Below, piece by piece: positions 8,363-17,600 of a stretch of 64,000 nt of DNA. A program made the position numbers and the translations under genes. Numbering within the stretch: the stretch's first letter is position 1; each line of letters opens with the position of its first letter. Source of the DNA: JAEVLT01 sp050496765 (GTDB taxonomy: Bacteria > Bacillota > Bacilli > Bacillales > Cytobacillaceae); assembly GCF_050496765.1 (NCBI RefSeq), contig NZ_JBNWEO010000015.1, positions 248,001-312,000 of the forward strand, in the 5' to 3' direction. Under the pieces are notes generated by a model. The model was not told the origin of the DNA, made no database searches, and saw only the letters and a program-made list of their open reading frames with translations.

Positions 8363-9562
8363 GTGTTGAAATCTTTCTTTTCATTGCTGCTTATGATTCT
8401 TGTTTTTTCTTACCAGTCAACAAGTTTTGCCGCTTCAGCCACCTCGAAGATCGATGTGAAAAGTGAGGCTGCCGTACTGCTGGATTCGGATACAGGCGCG
8501 GTTCTTTTTGCAAAAAACCCAGATGAAAAAATGTACCCGGCCAGTTTAACAAAGATCGCTACAGCTATTTATGCAATCGAAAAAGGGAATTTAAATGATA
8601 TCGTAACCGTCAGTGCAAATGCTGTTCGACAAGAGGGGACGAAAGTCTACTTAAATAAAGGAGAACAAGTCCCATTGAAGAAACTGCTCCAAGGGATGAT
8701 CATCAATTCCGGCAATGATGCAGCAGTTGCCGTTGCGGAGCATCTTGATGGGAATGTGGATCAATTCGCCAAAAATTTAAATGCCTTTTTGAAGACGAAA
8801 ATTGGAGTGAAAAACACCCATTTTACAAATCCCAATGGATTATTTAACCCAGACCATTACACAACAGCTATGGACTTAGCTTTAATAACAAATTATGCAA
8901 TGAAAAATCCTGTTTTTGCAGAAATTTTTGGTACAAAAGAATTAAAGTGGAATGGGCAATCATGGAATACGACTTTAATCACCCATCATCGAATGCTTAA
9001 AGGCGAAATTCCATACCCGGGAATAACCGGCGGAAAAACAGGTTATGTGGATGAGTCGAAACAAACACTTGCAACGACAGCAAACAATGGAAAAATAAAA
9101 TTAACAGCCATTGAATTAAAAGGAAAAAATAAAAAAGAAATTTATAATGATACGATCCATTTGCTTGACTATGGGTTTTCCCAGTTTCAGCACGAAACAT
9201 TAACCAAAGATGATGTCTTTCAATCTGGAAAACAAACGTTTCTTCCTTCGAGTGATCTTATCATTACTGAACCGAGTCAAGGAGCAAAAAAAGTTATCAA
9301 CAAAAATGGCCTGCTTTCCATTAATAATAAGGATGGACAAACGATCCAAACCATCCAGCTCTCAAAAAAGCCGGAAAAGCCAACAATGAATAGCAAATCA
9401 AATCCGACTAAAGGACCTGAGTATCATTTAAGCGCCTTTTATGGAATTGCCATTTTTGCGCTGGCGGGAATTGTCATTAGCCTTCGAAGAAAATGGAGCA
9501 GCGATCTAAATGAAAACTCGCCGACTGGCAAGTCCTTTGGACGAAGACAGAGGCGTGGTTGA
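8363..9562 (+). CDS. D-alanyl-D-alanine carboxypeptidase (penicillin-binding protein, DacF/DacA type)
   Basis: Trims the terminal D-Ala from peptidoglycan stem peptides outside the membrane. A signal peptide (cleavage near residue 23, after SFA) leads to a serine peptidase S11 domain with SLTK (Ser61-Lys64), SGN (116-118) and KTG (225-227). A C-terminal domain is followed by one membrane segment (around 355-373) and a basic tail, rather than the amphipathic anchor of classic DacA. The GTG start at 8363 follows TAAGGTG by about 8 nt; an overlapping ATG at 8361 is out of frame. Which Bacillus paralogue it corresponds to is unclear. Confidence 0.93.
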   Translation: MLKSFFSLLLMILVFSYQSTSFAASATSKIDVKSEAAVLLDSDTGAVLFAKNPDEKMYPASLTKIATAIYAIEKGNLNDIVTVSANAVRQEGTKVYLNKGEQVPLKKLLQGMIINSGNDAAVAVAEHLDGNVDQFAKNLNAFLKTKIGVKNTHFTNPNGLFNPDHYTTAMDLALITNYAMKNPVFAEIFGTKELKWNGQSWNTTLITHHRMLKGEIPYPGITGGKTGYVDESKQTLATTANNGKIKLTAIELKGKNKKEIYNDTIHLLDYGFSQFQHETLTKDDVFQSGKQTFLPSSDLIITEPSQGAKKVINKNGLLSINNKDGQTIQTIQLSKKPEKPTMNSKSNPTKGPEYHLSAFYGIAIFALAGIVISLRRKWSSDLNENSPTGKSFGRRQRRG

Positions 9563-9730
9563 ATTTACCACGATCGTATACCTCCACATCCTGTGGCACT
9601 CGCCTGACTAGGACGTGTCCATCGTCCGTTCAGAATTTATATGTTGATCCTTTTTTACGATTTATGGGAAATTATGACATATAGTCTATTCGAAGGAATT
9701 TATGCCATAAGTAGGGTGTTTCCTGGCTGA

Positions 9731-9926
9731 CTGTTTGATTTCCACTTCAGGCGGCTTCGCTTTCCGCGGGCGTGCCGGGGAGCCTCCTCAGCGCTTTTGG
9801 CGCCTGCGGGGTCTCCCCTGCCCCGTACTCCCGCAGGACATTGAACAAGCTTCTTGAATCATCACCGCACGAAGGAAATGCGATAGCATTTTCGAGGAGT
9901 CTTCGCCGCCTTCCGCTCCAATCCAA
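9731..9926 (-). repeat. Bacillus dispersed GC-rich repeat, copy A (inverted)
   Basis: Read on the minus strand it carries the same blocks as copy B at 10554-10687: GGAGCGGAAGGCG, GAGACCCCGCAGG, GAGGAGGCT, GCGGAAAGCGA and GGAAATCAA. It is longer because of about 60 extra nt in its first third. It is much more GC-rich than the flanking DNA. The open frame through it (9747-10007 minus) has a repeat-derived composition and is not a gene. Confidence 0.75.
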
Positions 9927-10099
9927 AAAGTGAGCGGAATCTACCATAAGTAAAATATAGCGATTCATTGTCAATTTTCTACGATAATAAACTTTTTGGA
10001 TTGCCAAATAGGCATGTATCAGGTCTTTTCAGGCTATTCACATGCACGGTTTAGGTTAAAAATATGAGATATGCTTGCGTAAATGTCTTAAACGAAGGT

Positions 10100-10477
10100 C
10101 TACGTTTTCCAAACTTCAACGATTTCAATCTTGCGTGCTTCACCATTTTGTATAACGGTCTTTCTCCTTCTGCGAATTTTTTTCAACAGAGATTCCTCAG
10201 CCTTTAGCGTTTCATGACCAGCATAAGATATACAAAAGTGGTGGCATATCCGTCGTCACCATTGTAAGTACGGCTGACGATTCCTTCTTGGTATTAGAGT
10301 TATCAAATAACGAGTTTCAAAAGAGAGTTTGGAGTTAAGGAATAAAGGACCAAACTGGTAAAGACCCGATGGCCTGATCAAAGTGTTTATGTTTGTAAGA
10401 GTACAAGGGATAATGCGTATTTCGTCATTTCCAAATAAATGGAAATAAGGAAAGAAATATTTTGCAAAGGAGTACAT
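10100..10477 (-). pseudogene. Possible decayed coding remnant between repeat copies
   Basis: Between the two repeat copies the minus strand holds short open pieces in different frames. The clearest ends at a TAG at 10100-10102 and is open for 51 codons, lysine/arginine/glutamate rich (GHETLKAEESLLKKIRRRR). Upstream pieces lie in other frames, as expected for an eroded gene. There is no start codon with a ribosome binding site, and I recognise no family. It may be chance. Confidence 0.2.
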
Positions 10478-10553
10478 GGCGTAGTGTACAAACTATCCGA
10501 TGTCCTCTAGCAAAAGATAGCTTCGAATCCTAGGGTTCATTCGTTTAGGGCAC

Positions 10554-10687
10554 TCTGTTGATTGGAGCGGAAGGCGCCGACTCCTGGGGGATTAGCGTTA
10601 CAGGCGAGACCCCGCAGGAGCGTTAGCGACGAGGAGGCTTGGCGAACGCCCCCCGGAAAGCGAGTGCCTGGAGCGGAAATCAACAGA
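10554..10687 (+). repeat. Bacillus dispersed GC-rich repeat, copy B, with terminal inverted repeats
   Basis: 134-nt element bounded by perfect 10-nt inverted ends, TCTGTTGATT (10554-10563) and AATCAACAGA (10678-10687). The core includes GGAGCGGAAGGC, GAGACCCCGCAGGAGCG and GGAAAGCGAGTGCCTGGAG. I know this as a non-coding repeat common in Bacillus intergenic regions. Copy A lies 0.63 kb away in the opposite orientation. Confidence 0.8.
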
Positions 10688-10714
10688 CTCCGTTTATCAG
10701 CCAAACTAAAAAGG

Positions 10715-10742
10715 ACCGGGCGGTTCTTGCCCGGTTTTTTTT
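10715..10742 (+). terminator. Terminator without an obvious gene upstream
   Basis: ACCGGGC / GCCCGGT stem with a 7-nt loop and eight T. It follows repeat copy B, so it may belong to a vanished gene or travel with the repeat. Confidence 0.7.
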
Positions 10743-10851
10743 GCTTATTTTTGTAGCAAAGTGAAGTCGGCAGAATCATAGAATGAAAATAAGGTGCCAT
10801 ATTTGGGCAAATGCCTGGAGTTTTTAGGAAGATAAAAAGCGGGGTGATTGT

Positions 10852-11328
10852 TTGGATCATGATCAATTTAAACAATGGCTTGAAATTGCTCAAAATATGA
10901 ATGGCAATGATTTTTGGCACAATATATTTGACAAGGAATTTGCCCAGCAATTTATAAATGAGAAGCCTTTGCAAGAGAATCAGCAACAAGCGAGCCCACA
11001 GCATGAAAAAGCGGGAACGTTTCCGTTAATCGATATAATCGAAGGTAAGCAGAAAGTGATTATTTTAGTTGAATTGCCAGGGGTTAAAAGGGAAAATGTG
11101 GAGCTTGGATTAAAAGAGAATGTCTTGGTAGTCAAAGGGAAAGTCGAATCTTTGCATCCCAATCTTACATTAATCCACTCTGAGAGATTTCACGGTGAGT
11201 TTCAAAGAGAGATCCCATTGCCGGATAAACTCCATTCCCGTGATTTACATGCCCAATTCTGGAAAGGAATACTATTTGTCAGTTACAAACGCCAACTTGA
11301 AAAAAAGTCTGACATTCCAATTGAATAG
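10852..11328 (+). CDS. Small heat-shock protein, Hsp20/alpha-crystallin family
   Basis: ATP-independent chaperone that holds unfolding proteins in the cytoplasm. 158 residues: a variable Gln/His-rich N-terminal region (1-55) and an alpha-crystallin domain (about 58-150), with the beta-strand pattern VIILVELPGVKRENVELG and a later NVLVVKGK. The C-terminal I-x-I motif is not clear (it ends SDIPIE). TTG start at 10852 follows GGGGTG by 5 nt. It stands alone, with a terminator shared with the converging ykuS. No CIRCE element was seen upstream. Confidence 0.85.
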   Translation: MDHDQFKQWLEIAQNMNGNDFWHNIFDKEFAQQFINEKPLQENQQQASPQHEKAGTFPLIDIIEGKQKVIILVELPGVKRENVELGLKENVLVVKGKVESLHPNLTLIHSERFHGEFQREIPLPDKLHSRDLHAQFWKGILFVSYKRQLEKKSDIPIE

Positions 11329-11353
11329 CTTACGAAAAGAGAATGAATATAAA

Positions 11354-11384
11354 AAAGACTAAAGTGAAGCATCCTTTAGTCTTT
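11354..11384. terminator. Bidirectional terminator hsp20 / ykuS
   Basis: AAAGACTAAAG (11354-11364) pairs with CTTTAGTCTTT (11374-11384) between two convergent genes. Confidence 0.8.
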
Positions 11385-11429
11385 GTTTCATCCATAAGTG
11401 AACCTGCCTTGCAGCAGGTTGGTCAAGGG

Positions 11430-11675
11430 TTACGATCCTAGTCTGTTTTCGAGTTCGTTTACCACCTGGTCAGCAGTCATCCCATCAGCATCAATGACAG
11501 AGCCGTTCGTTATTTTATCCTGCATCCCCATCACATTTGAATCCAGTCCTGTTACGACACAGCAATCACAGCCCCGGGCATCTGACTCTTGCTTTAATTC
11601 AACAACCTCATATCCTTTTTCGCGCAAAGCTTGCTGAACATTCGTAAGAGATTCTTCAACTCCAATTTTAGCCAT
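11430..11675 (-). CDS. ykuS: UPF0180 family protein YkuS
   Basis: Small (81-residue) cytoplasmic protein of unknown function, conserved in Bacillus. It contains the family hallmark GCDCCVVTGLDSNVMG in the middle, and a MAKIGVEESLTNVQQAL start. The ATG at 11673-11675 follows AGGAGGAGGTG. The frame is open to an upstream GTG at 11684, but that lies within the ribosome binding site and is unlikely. The cysteine pair invites a redox or metal idea, but nothing here supports it. Confidence 0.88.
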   Translation of the reverse strand: MAKIGVEESLTNVQQALREKGYEVVELKQESDARGCDCCVVTGLDSNVMGMQDKITNGSVIDADGMTADQVVNELENRLGS

Positions 11676-11787
11676 ATAAAACACCTCCTCCTAATCACTA
11701 GCATGCCAATATCGTTTTGAATTATACGGAGGCAACAGTTGAATAGGAAAGACGGGAAATTCAAAAACTAAAATTGGAGGTGGGAAA

Positions 11788-11918
11788 ATGGGCAAACGAA
11801 AAAAGATCCATCGACAATTGGGTTAAATTCTGCGCAAGTAGAAGGACAAGGGACAACGACAACAGAAACGGGCAGTCAGATGAAATCATCTACCCGCAAA
11901 AAACAAAAACAAATTTAA
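11788..11918 (+). pseudogene. YuzL-like small gene broken by a 1-nt deletion in an A-run
   Basis: A good ribosome binding site (GGAGGTGGG) precedes ATG 11788, but the frame stops after 12 codons. Adding one A to the six-A run at 11799-11804 gives 42 residues starting MGKRKKDPSTIGLNSAQVEG and ending at TAA 11916-11918, which matches the YuzL small-protein pattern (K-K-D-P-S-x-x-G, S-A-x-V-x-G). Either a real frameshift, a homopolymer sequencing error, or slippage during expression. Confidence 0.6.
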
Positions 11919-11929
11919 GGGAAGAAACA

Positions 11930-11950
11930 GGGGCACATTAGCTGTGCCCC
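11930..11950. terminator. Bidirectional terminator, yuzL-like / ykpA
   Basis: GGGGCACA / TGTGCCCC, 8-bp perfect stem with a 5-nt loop, between convergent units. Confidence 0.75.
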
Positions 11951-11969
11951 TAAAATCATTTTAGTTGGT

Positions 11970-13589
11970 TTATCTGTACATTTCAGCGACTTGTTTTTGC
12001 AGCTCAGCATCCTCAAGATATTCATCGTAAGTCATTTGTTTATCAACCAGACCGGCAGGTGTTAGCTCAAAAATTCGATTTGCAATTGTTTGGATGAATT
12101 GATGATCATGTGATGCAAAAATCATGGATCCTTTAAAATTCACTAAGCCATTGTTTAAGGCCGTAATTGACTCCAAGTCAAGATGATTGGTGGGTTCGTC
12201 CAACAATAACACATTTGCACCGCTTAACATCATTTTCGAAAGCATGCAGCGAACCTTTTCACCTCCGGACAGAACACTCGCTTTTTTCATTACTTCTTCT
12301 CCTGAGAAAAGCATCCGTCCCAAGAAACCTCGCAGGAAACTTTCACTTTGGTCGTTCGGGGAAAACTGCCGGAGCCAGTCAACAAGATTGAGATCGCAGT
12401 TTTCAAAATACTCTGCGTTGTCTTTAGGAAAATAGGCTTGGGAAGTAGTAATTCCCCATTTAAATATCCCGCTGTCCGCTTCCAGTTCACCTGTTAAAAT
12501 TTTAAATAAGGTTGTCTTCGCTAATTCATTTGAACCAACAAGAGCAATTTTATCGTCCTTATTCATTGTAAAGCTAATATTGTCGAGAACTTTTTCACCA
12601 TCAATCGTTTTTGTTAATCCTTCAACACGAAGTAAATCATTGCCAATTTCCCGCTCTGGGGTAAATCCGACATATGGATAACGGCGGGAAGATGGTTTAA
12701 TATCCTCAAGGGTAATTTTTTCAAGCAATTTTTTTCGCGATGTCGCTTGTTTTGATTTCGAAGCATTGGCGCTGAAGCGGGCAATAAAGTTTTGAAGTTC
12801 CTTTATTTTTTCTTCCTTCTTTTTATTAGCATCTTGTGCCATTTTAAGCGCCAATTGGCTTGATTCATACCAGAAATCGTAGTTGCCTACATAAAGCTGA
12901 ATTTTTCCAAAGTCTAAATCCGCAATATGGGTGCAGACTTTGTTAAGAAAGTGACGGTCGTGGGAAACAACAATCACCGTATTTTCAAAATTGATCAGGA
13001 ATTCCTCAAGCCACTGAATCGCCTTAATATCCAGATGGTTTGTAGGCTCATCGAGCAAAAGAACATCAGGTCTACCAAACAATGCTTGAGCAAGTAGAAC
13101 TTTCACTTTATCCGATCCGGATAATTCTGCCATTTTCTTATCATGCAATTCTTCCCCGATCCCTAGTCCTTTCAGAAGAATTGCAGCCTCTGACTCTGCT
13201 TCCCATCCATTTAACTCGGCAAATTCCCCTTCTAGCTCTGCTGCTTTCATTCCATCTTCATCGGTGAAATTTTCCTTCATATATATAGCATCTTTTTCTT
13301 GCATAACTTGATAAAGTCTTGCGTGCCCCATAATGACCGTTTTCAAGACTTCAACTTCTTCGTATTCAAAATGGTTTTGTTTTAAAACGGCAAGCCGTTC
13401 GTTTGGCCCTAATTGGACACTGCCAGTTTGCGGTTCAATTTCTCCTGATAAAATTTTTAAAAAAGTCGATTTCCCTGCTCCATTGGCACCAATTAAACCG
13501 TAGCAATTACCAGGTGTGAATTTGATATTGACATCTTCAAAAAGCTTTCGTTCCCCATATCGTAAACCTACATTGCTAACCGTGATCAT
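11970..13589 (-). CDS. ykpA: ABC-F family ATPase YkpA
   Basis: Soluble protein with two ATP-binding cassettes and no membrane part; ABC-F proteins act on the ribosome. 539 residues match the YkpA/YbiT group. The first Walker A is GANGAGKST (34-42), and both cassettes contain LLLDEPTNHLD. In the second cassette the Walker A reads GSNELAKTT, with Ala in place of the Gly before Lys. I believe this NELAKTT form is a group trait, not damage. ATG start at 13587-13589, preceded by GAGGATAA. Single gene, convergent with the yuzL-like remnant. Confidence 0.93.
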   Translation of the reverse strand: MITVSNVGLRYGERKLFEDVNIKFTPGNCYGLIGANGAGKSTFLKILSGEIEPQTGSVQLGPNERLAVLKQNHFEYEEVEVLKTVIMGHARLYQVMQEKDAIYMKENFTDEDGMKAAELEGEFAELNGWEAESEAAILLKGLGIGEELHDKKMAELSGSDKVKVLLAQALFGRPDVLLLDEPTNHLDIKAIQWLEEFLINFENTVIVVSHDRHFLNKVCTHIADLDFGKIQLYVGNYDFWYESSQLALKMAQDANKKKEEKIKELQNFIARFSANASKSKQATSRKKLLEKITLEDIKPSSRRYPYVGFTPEREIGNDLLRVEGLTKTIDGEKVLDNISFTMNKDDKIALVGSNELAKTTLFKILTGELEADSGIFKWGITTSQAYFPKDNAEYFENCDLNLVDWLRQFSPNDQSESFLRGFLGRMLFSGEEVMKKASVLSGGEKVRCMLSKMMLSGANVLLLDEPTNHLDLESITALNNGLVNFKGSMIFASHDHQFIQTIANRIFELTPAGLVDKQMTYDEYLEDAELQKQVAEMYR

Positions 13590-13888
13590 TTATTATCCTC
13601 CATAAACAAAATATGTACAAAATTATATCATTTGCAATGGAAAAGGGCGAATGATTTCTTCAAATTCCGTTGATTCCCATTCGGTTTTTTACAATGGGGA
13701 CAAAAAAGATCGAGCTGTTTGTGTTTATTTGTCAAAACAACGGGTATTGATCTATATGTTCCACATCCCCTCTATAGGCTTTTGTTCCTAATTAGGGATG
13801 TTCATAAAAATATTTTTTGGAATTAACAATTTATTCATAAATTTAATGTAAAATGGGTTTAGTCAAGCAAATAAAGAAGGTGAAATGA
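13590..13888. other. Intergenic region ykpA / small gene
   Basis: About 300 nt, AT-rich, divergent promoter region. TAAAAT-like hexamers occur near 13850, upstream of the small gene at 13889. Nothing else was seen. Confidence 0.4.
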
Positions 13889-14023
13889 ATGGCTAAAAAA
13901 CAAATTGCCGAACTCGTAAGCAAGTTGAAAAAAGCCGGAATTAAAGCGAGTTTAACAAAACCAAAGTCAAATTACCTTTTATCTTTGCAACAAATCAAAA
14001 AATGCCCGCCAACCGTGAATTAA
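13889..14023 (+). CDS. Small conserved-looking hypothetical protein (44 aa)
   Basis: Reads MAKKQIAELVSKLKKAGIKA and ends with KKCPPTVN. Lys-rich with an amphipathic helix pattern in the first half and one cysteine. GAAGGTGA precedes the ATG at 13889, and a terminator follows at once, so it forms a complete small transcription unit. An overlapping ATG at 13885 leads to an immediate stop. I do not recognise the family. Confidence 0.6.
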   Translation: MAKKQIAELVSKLKKAGIKASLTKPKSNYLLSLQQIKKCPPTVN

Positions 14024-14031
14024 ACCCAAAA

Positions 14032-14059
14032 CAAAAAGCGATGATCCAAATGGATGAAC
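14032..14059. terminator. Terminator between the small gene and the hemerythrin-like gene
   Basis: AAAAAGCG...CGCTTTTTTT, with an inner ATCC/GGAT helix; serves two convergent genes. Confidence 0.7.
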
Positions 14060-14074
14060 CGCTTTTTTTATTTC

Positions 14075-14494
14075 CTATGCATCGATAAAAAGGCTTTTTT
14101 CTTCTTCCTCATTGTGAAGGAGGAAGAGAACGAGAAGGGCATCGAAACCTCGTATTGCGTTTTCCGTGACTCCTTCACTGGCAATCGATTGTTTGATTTG
14201 TTCAATGATCATTTTCATCAACTGATGATCTCTTTTTAATTTAATGATCATTTCCTCAAGCTCCGGCTCTGCCGCTAATTTTTCCACGAAAAAACCTTCT
14301 TCTTCTGCCACTGCATGGGCAAGGGTTCTCGTTTCCCAATGTTCAATTAGCGCCTCTGTTAGCTCATTGAGATGTTCAAATTGATTCTCGCTGATGACTT
14401 TTTTCAATAGGTTGGTTAAATCTCTTGCCTCTGTATAAATTCCATCATGTATGGAATGGTGTGCTTTCTTTTTTCGTAAAGATGGTCCGCTCAT
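14075..14494 (-). CDS. Hemerythrin HHE-domain protein
   Basis: 139 residues, mostly helical, with the His/Glu pattern of hemerythrin-like di-iron proteins: HHSIHDGIYTEA near the start, HWETRTLAHAVAEEE in the middle, RDHQLMKMI, and a C-terminal LLHNEEEEKSLF. Such domains bind O2, NO or iron. It is divergent from narG with about 150 nt between starts, which suggests a link to nitrate respiration, for example NO sensing or scavenging; this is inference. The start chosen is ATG 14492-14494, preceded by AAGGAGGAAG; the longer open frame (to 14515) would place that Shine-Dalgarno inside the gene. Confidence 0.8.
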   Translation of the reverse strand: MSGPSLRKKKAHHSIHDGIYTEARDLTNLLKKVISENQFEHLNELTEALIEHWETRTLAHAVAEEEGFFVEKLAAEPELEEMIIKLKRDHQLMKMIIEQIKQSIASEGVTENAIRGFDALLVLFLLHNEEEEKSLFIDA

Positions 14495-14645
14495 TCGGAC
14501 TTCCTCCTTAACCATTTACTCTCTCAAGTCATTTCCATTATTAAGCCATTTTAACCAACCGTTGTATTTAGCATGATCTTTTTGTATAGATTACTAAATT
14601 ATGGAGAGATTACTAATTAGCAAAAAATACAAGGCTGGTGAGGAA

Positions 14646-17600
14646 ATGAATCGGAAGAAAACACCGTTAATGAAAAAAATAAACTTTTTTGGAAAATCCA
14701 AAGGTTTGGCTGACCATGCCGAATTGTCGCCAATGGACCGTGATACGGAAAAAATTTATCGCAGAAAGTGGCAGCACGATAAAACGGTCCGTACCACTCA
14801 TGGAGTAAATTGCACGGGTTCGTGCAGCTGGAAAGTCCATGTGAAAGATGGAATTATTGCATGGGAAACACAGCAGACTGATTATCCCTCAACAGGGCCG
14901 AATATGCCTGAATACGAACCGAGAGGCTGTCCGCGCGGTGCCAGTTTTTCTTGGTACACCTACAGCCCGCTTAGGGTACGCTATCCGTATATTCGCAGTG
15001 CCCTGCTAAAACTATGGCGGAAAGAGATGGAGGAAACAAAGGATCCAGTTAAAACATGGCAGGAAATTGTCTCCAATCCGGAAAAAGTTAAACAATACAA
15101 GCAAGCGAGAGGAAAGGGAGGGATGGTTCGGGCAAACTGGGATGAGTTGAACACGATCATCTCTGCAGCACTAATTTACTCCATCAAGGAATTTGGGCCT
15201 GATCGTATTTTTGGTTTTTCGCCGATTCCGGCAATGTCGATGGTCAGCTATGCGAGCGGGGGCAGATTTTTGTCGCTGATTGGAGGATCACTTTTAAGCT
15301 TTTATGATTGGTATGCAGACTTGCCGCCAGCATCACCGCAAGTTTGGGGCGAACAGACCGATGTTCCGGAAAGTTCGGACTGGTTTAATTCATCTTATTT
15401 ACTGATTTGGGGTTCCAATTTGCCGCAAACGAGGACGCCTGATGCTCATTTTATGGTCGAAGCCAGGTACCGGGGGACAAAAGTTGTTGCAGTAAGCCCC
15501 GATTATGCGGAATTTGTAAAATTTGCTGACAACTGGCTTCCGGTTCAAGCCGGGATGGACGGCGCGCTTGCAATGGCGATGACTCATGTTATTTTGAAAG
15601 AGTTTTATGTTGACAACGAAACAGAGTATTTTACCGATTATGCGAAGAAATTTACCGATCTTCCGTTTCTTGTAAAATTAAAGCCTCATGGCAAGAGTTT
15701 CCTATCCAGCACATTTTTACGGGCAAGTGAACTAAATCCATCCATTTCAAATGGTGAGTGGAAGACCGTGCTCTGGGATCAAAAAACAAACAAACCGGCA
15801 GTTCCGAACGGGTCGATTGGCCATCGTTGGGAAAATGATGGCAACTGGAATCTTCATTTAGTCGATTCGGCACAAAATTTCGAGGAAATCGAGCCGCTGC
15901 TGACTTTTTTGGGAAGTGAAGATCGTAAAGTGATGGTTGAATTCTCCCATTTCGAGGTTGAGAAGCGGGAAATTCTTAAAAGGGAAGTGCCTGTAAAGGA
16001 GATTCAGTTAGGAGAAGAAACAGTTTACGTAACGACTGTTTTTGATTTAATGCTTTCAAAATATGGAGTTTCCCGCGGTCTTACGGGAGATTTTCCTCAA
16101 GATTATAATGATCTAAAGCCATATACCCCTGCATGGCAGGAGGGGCTTACAGGGGTAGACCGAAATCTTTGCGCACAAATTGCCCGCGAGTTCGCGCAAA
16201 ACGCGATCGACTCAAAAGGGCGCTCAATGATTGTAATGGGTTCCGGAATAAACCAATGGTACCATGCCGATACAACCTATCGCACTGTCTTAAACCTGAT
16301 TTTGTTAACCGGGTCACAAGGAGTAAACGGCGGGGGCTGGGCTCATTATGTCGGCCAAGAAAAGGTACGTCCGCTTGAAGGTTTCCAAACGCTAGCGATG
16401 GCAAGAGACTGGGGAGGACCGCCTAGATTGCATGCGGCAACGCCGTTCTTTTATTTCACAACAGGGCAGTGGAAATACGATGACCAATCGGTTGAAGATC
16501 AAATCTCACCGCTTGTAGAAAAAGCACACTATAAACATGCAGGAGATTATTATTACTTAGCTGCCCGGCTAGGCTGGACACCGGCATACCCGCAATTTAA
16601 CAAAAATCCGATCAAGTTGCTTGAGAATGCAGGGACAAGCGATAAAGACAAAGCCATTCAATCGCTTGTTGACGACATCAAACAAGGGAAAACAAAGTTT
16701 GCGATTGAAAACCCGGATGACTCAAGTTCCTTTCCAAAGGTCATGTTTGTATGGAGAGGGAATTTAATTGGCAGTTCATCGAAAGGGCATGAATATTTTC
16801 TCAAGCATTTACTTGGAACTCACCATGGAAATTTAAGCGAACCAACCGAGACGTTTCAAACAGAAGAAGTTGATTGGGGCGGAAAGGAAGCAGAAGGCAA
16901 ACTTGATTTATTAGTTGGAATTGATTTTCGAATGGTGAGCACGGGACTCTATTCGGACATTTTATTGCCTGCCGCAACTTGGTATGAAAAATATGATATT
17001 TCAAGCACGGATATGCATCCATTCATCCATCCGTTTAATCCTGCGATTGCACCGCCATGGGAATCAAGATCTGATTGGGATACGTTCAGAAGCTTGGCAA
17101 AGACTTTTTCAAAAATGGCCGAGCAATATTTTAGCGGTCCTGTTCAAGATGTTGTTGCAAGCCCTCTTTTGCATGACTCAAGGGATGAGATTTCTGAAGC
17201 ATGTGCCTTCGGAAAAATCCCGGATTGGTTAGACGGAAAACAGGATCCTGTACCAGGTCAAAACTTCCCGCGTCTTCATATCGTTGAGCGTGATTATACA
17301 AAAGTATACGATAAATATATTTCATTAGGTCCGTCTGTGAAAAAGCAAATCGGCGCCAAAGGGATTGGATGGGATGCAAAAGAGGAATATGAAAAACTGA
17401 AAAAGATTCTTGGACCGGCGACATTGACAAAGGAGTATAAAGATTTTCCTAGCATTTATACCGATCGAGATGCAGCCGAAGCGATTTTATCATTGTCAAG
17501 TTCGACAAATGGCTCCCTTGCAATGAAAGGCTGGGAGGCACTTGAGCGCCGAACCGGACAAAAGCTGAAAGACCTCGCGGAAGAACGGGCTGAAGAGCAT

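Noticed and set aside
9747..10007. 86-codon minus-strand frame
   Set aside because: Its coding potential comes from the GC-rich Bacillus repeat copy A.
10537..11004. 155-codon minus-strand frame
   Set aside because: It is antisense to hsp20 and repeat copy B, and has no ribosome binding site.
12484..12580. Broken second ATP site in YkpA (GSNELAKTT)
   Set aside because: The variant Walker A is, as far as I recall, normal in the YkpA/YbiT group, and the rest of the cassette is intact.
14495..14645. Fnr box before narG
   Set aside because: No TGTGA-N6-TCACA-like sequence was found in the interval.
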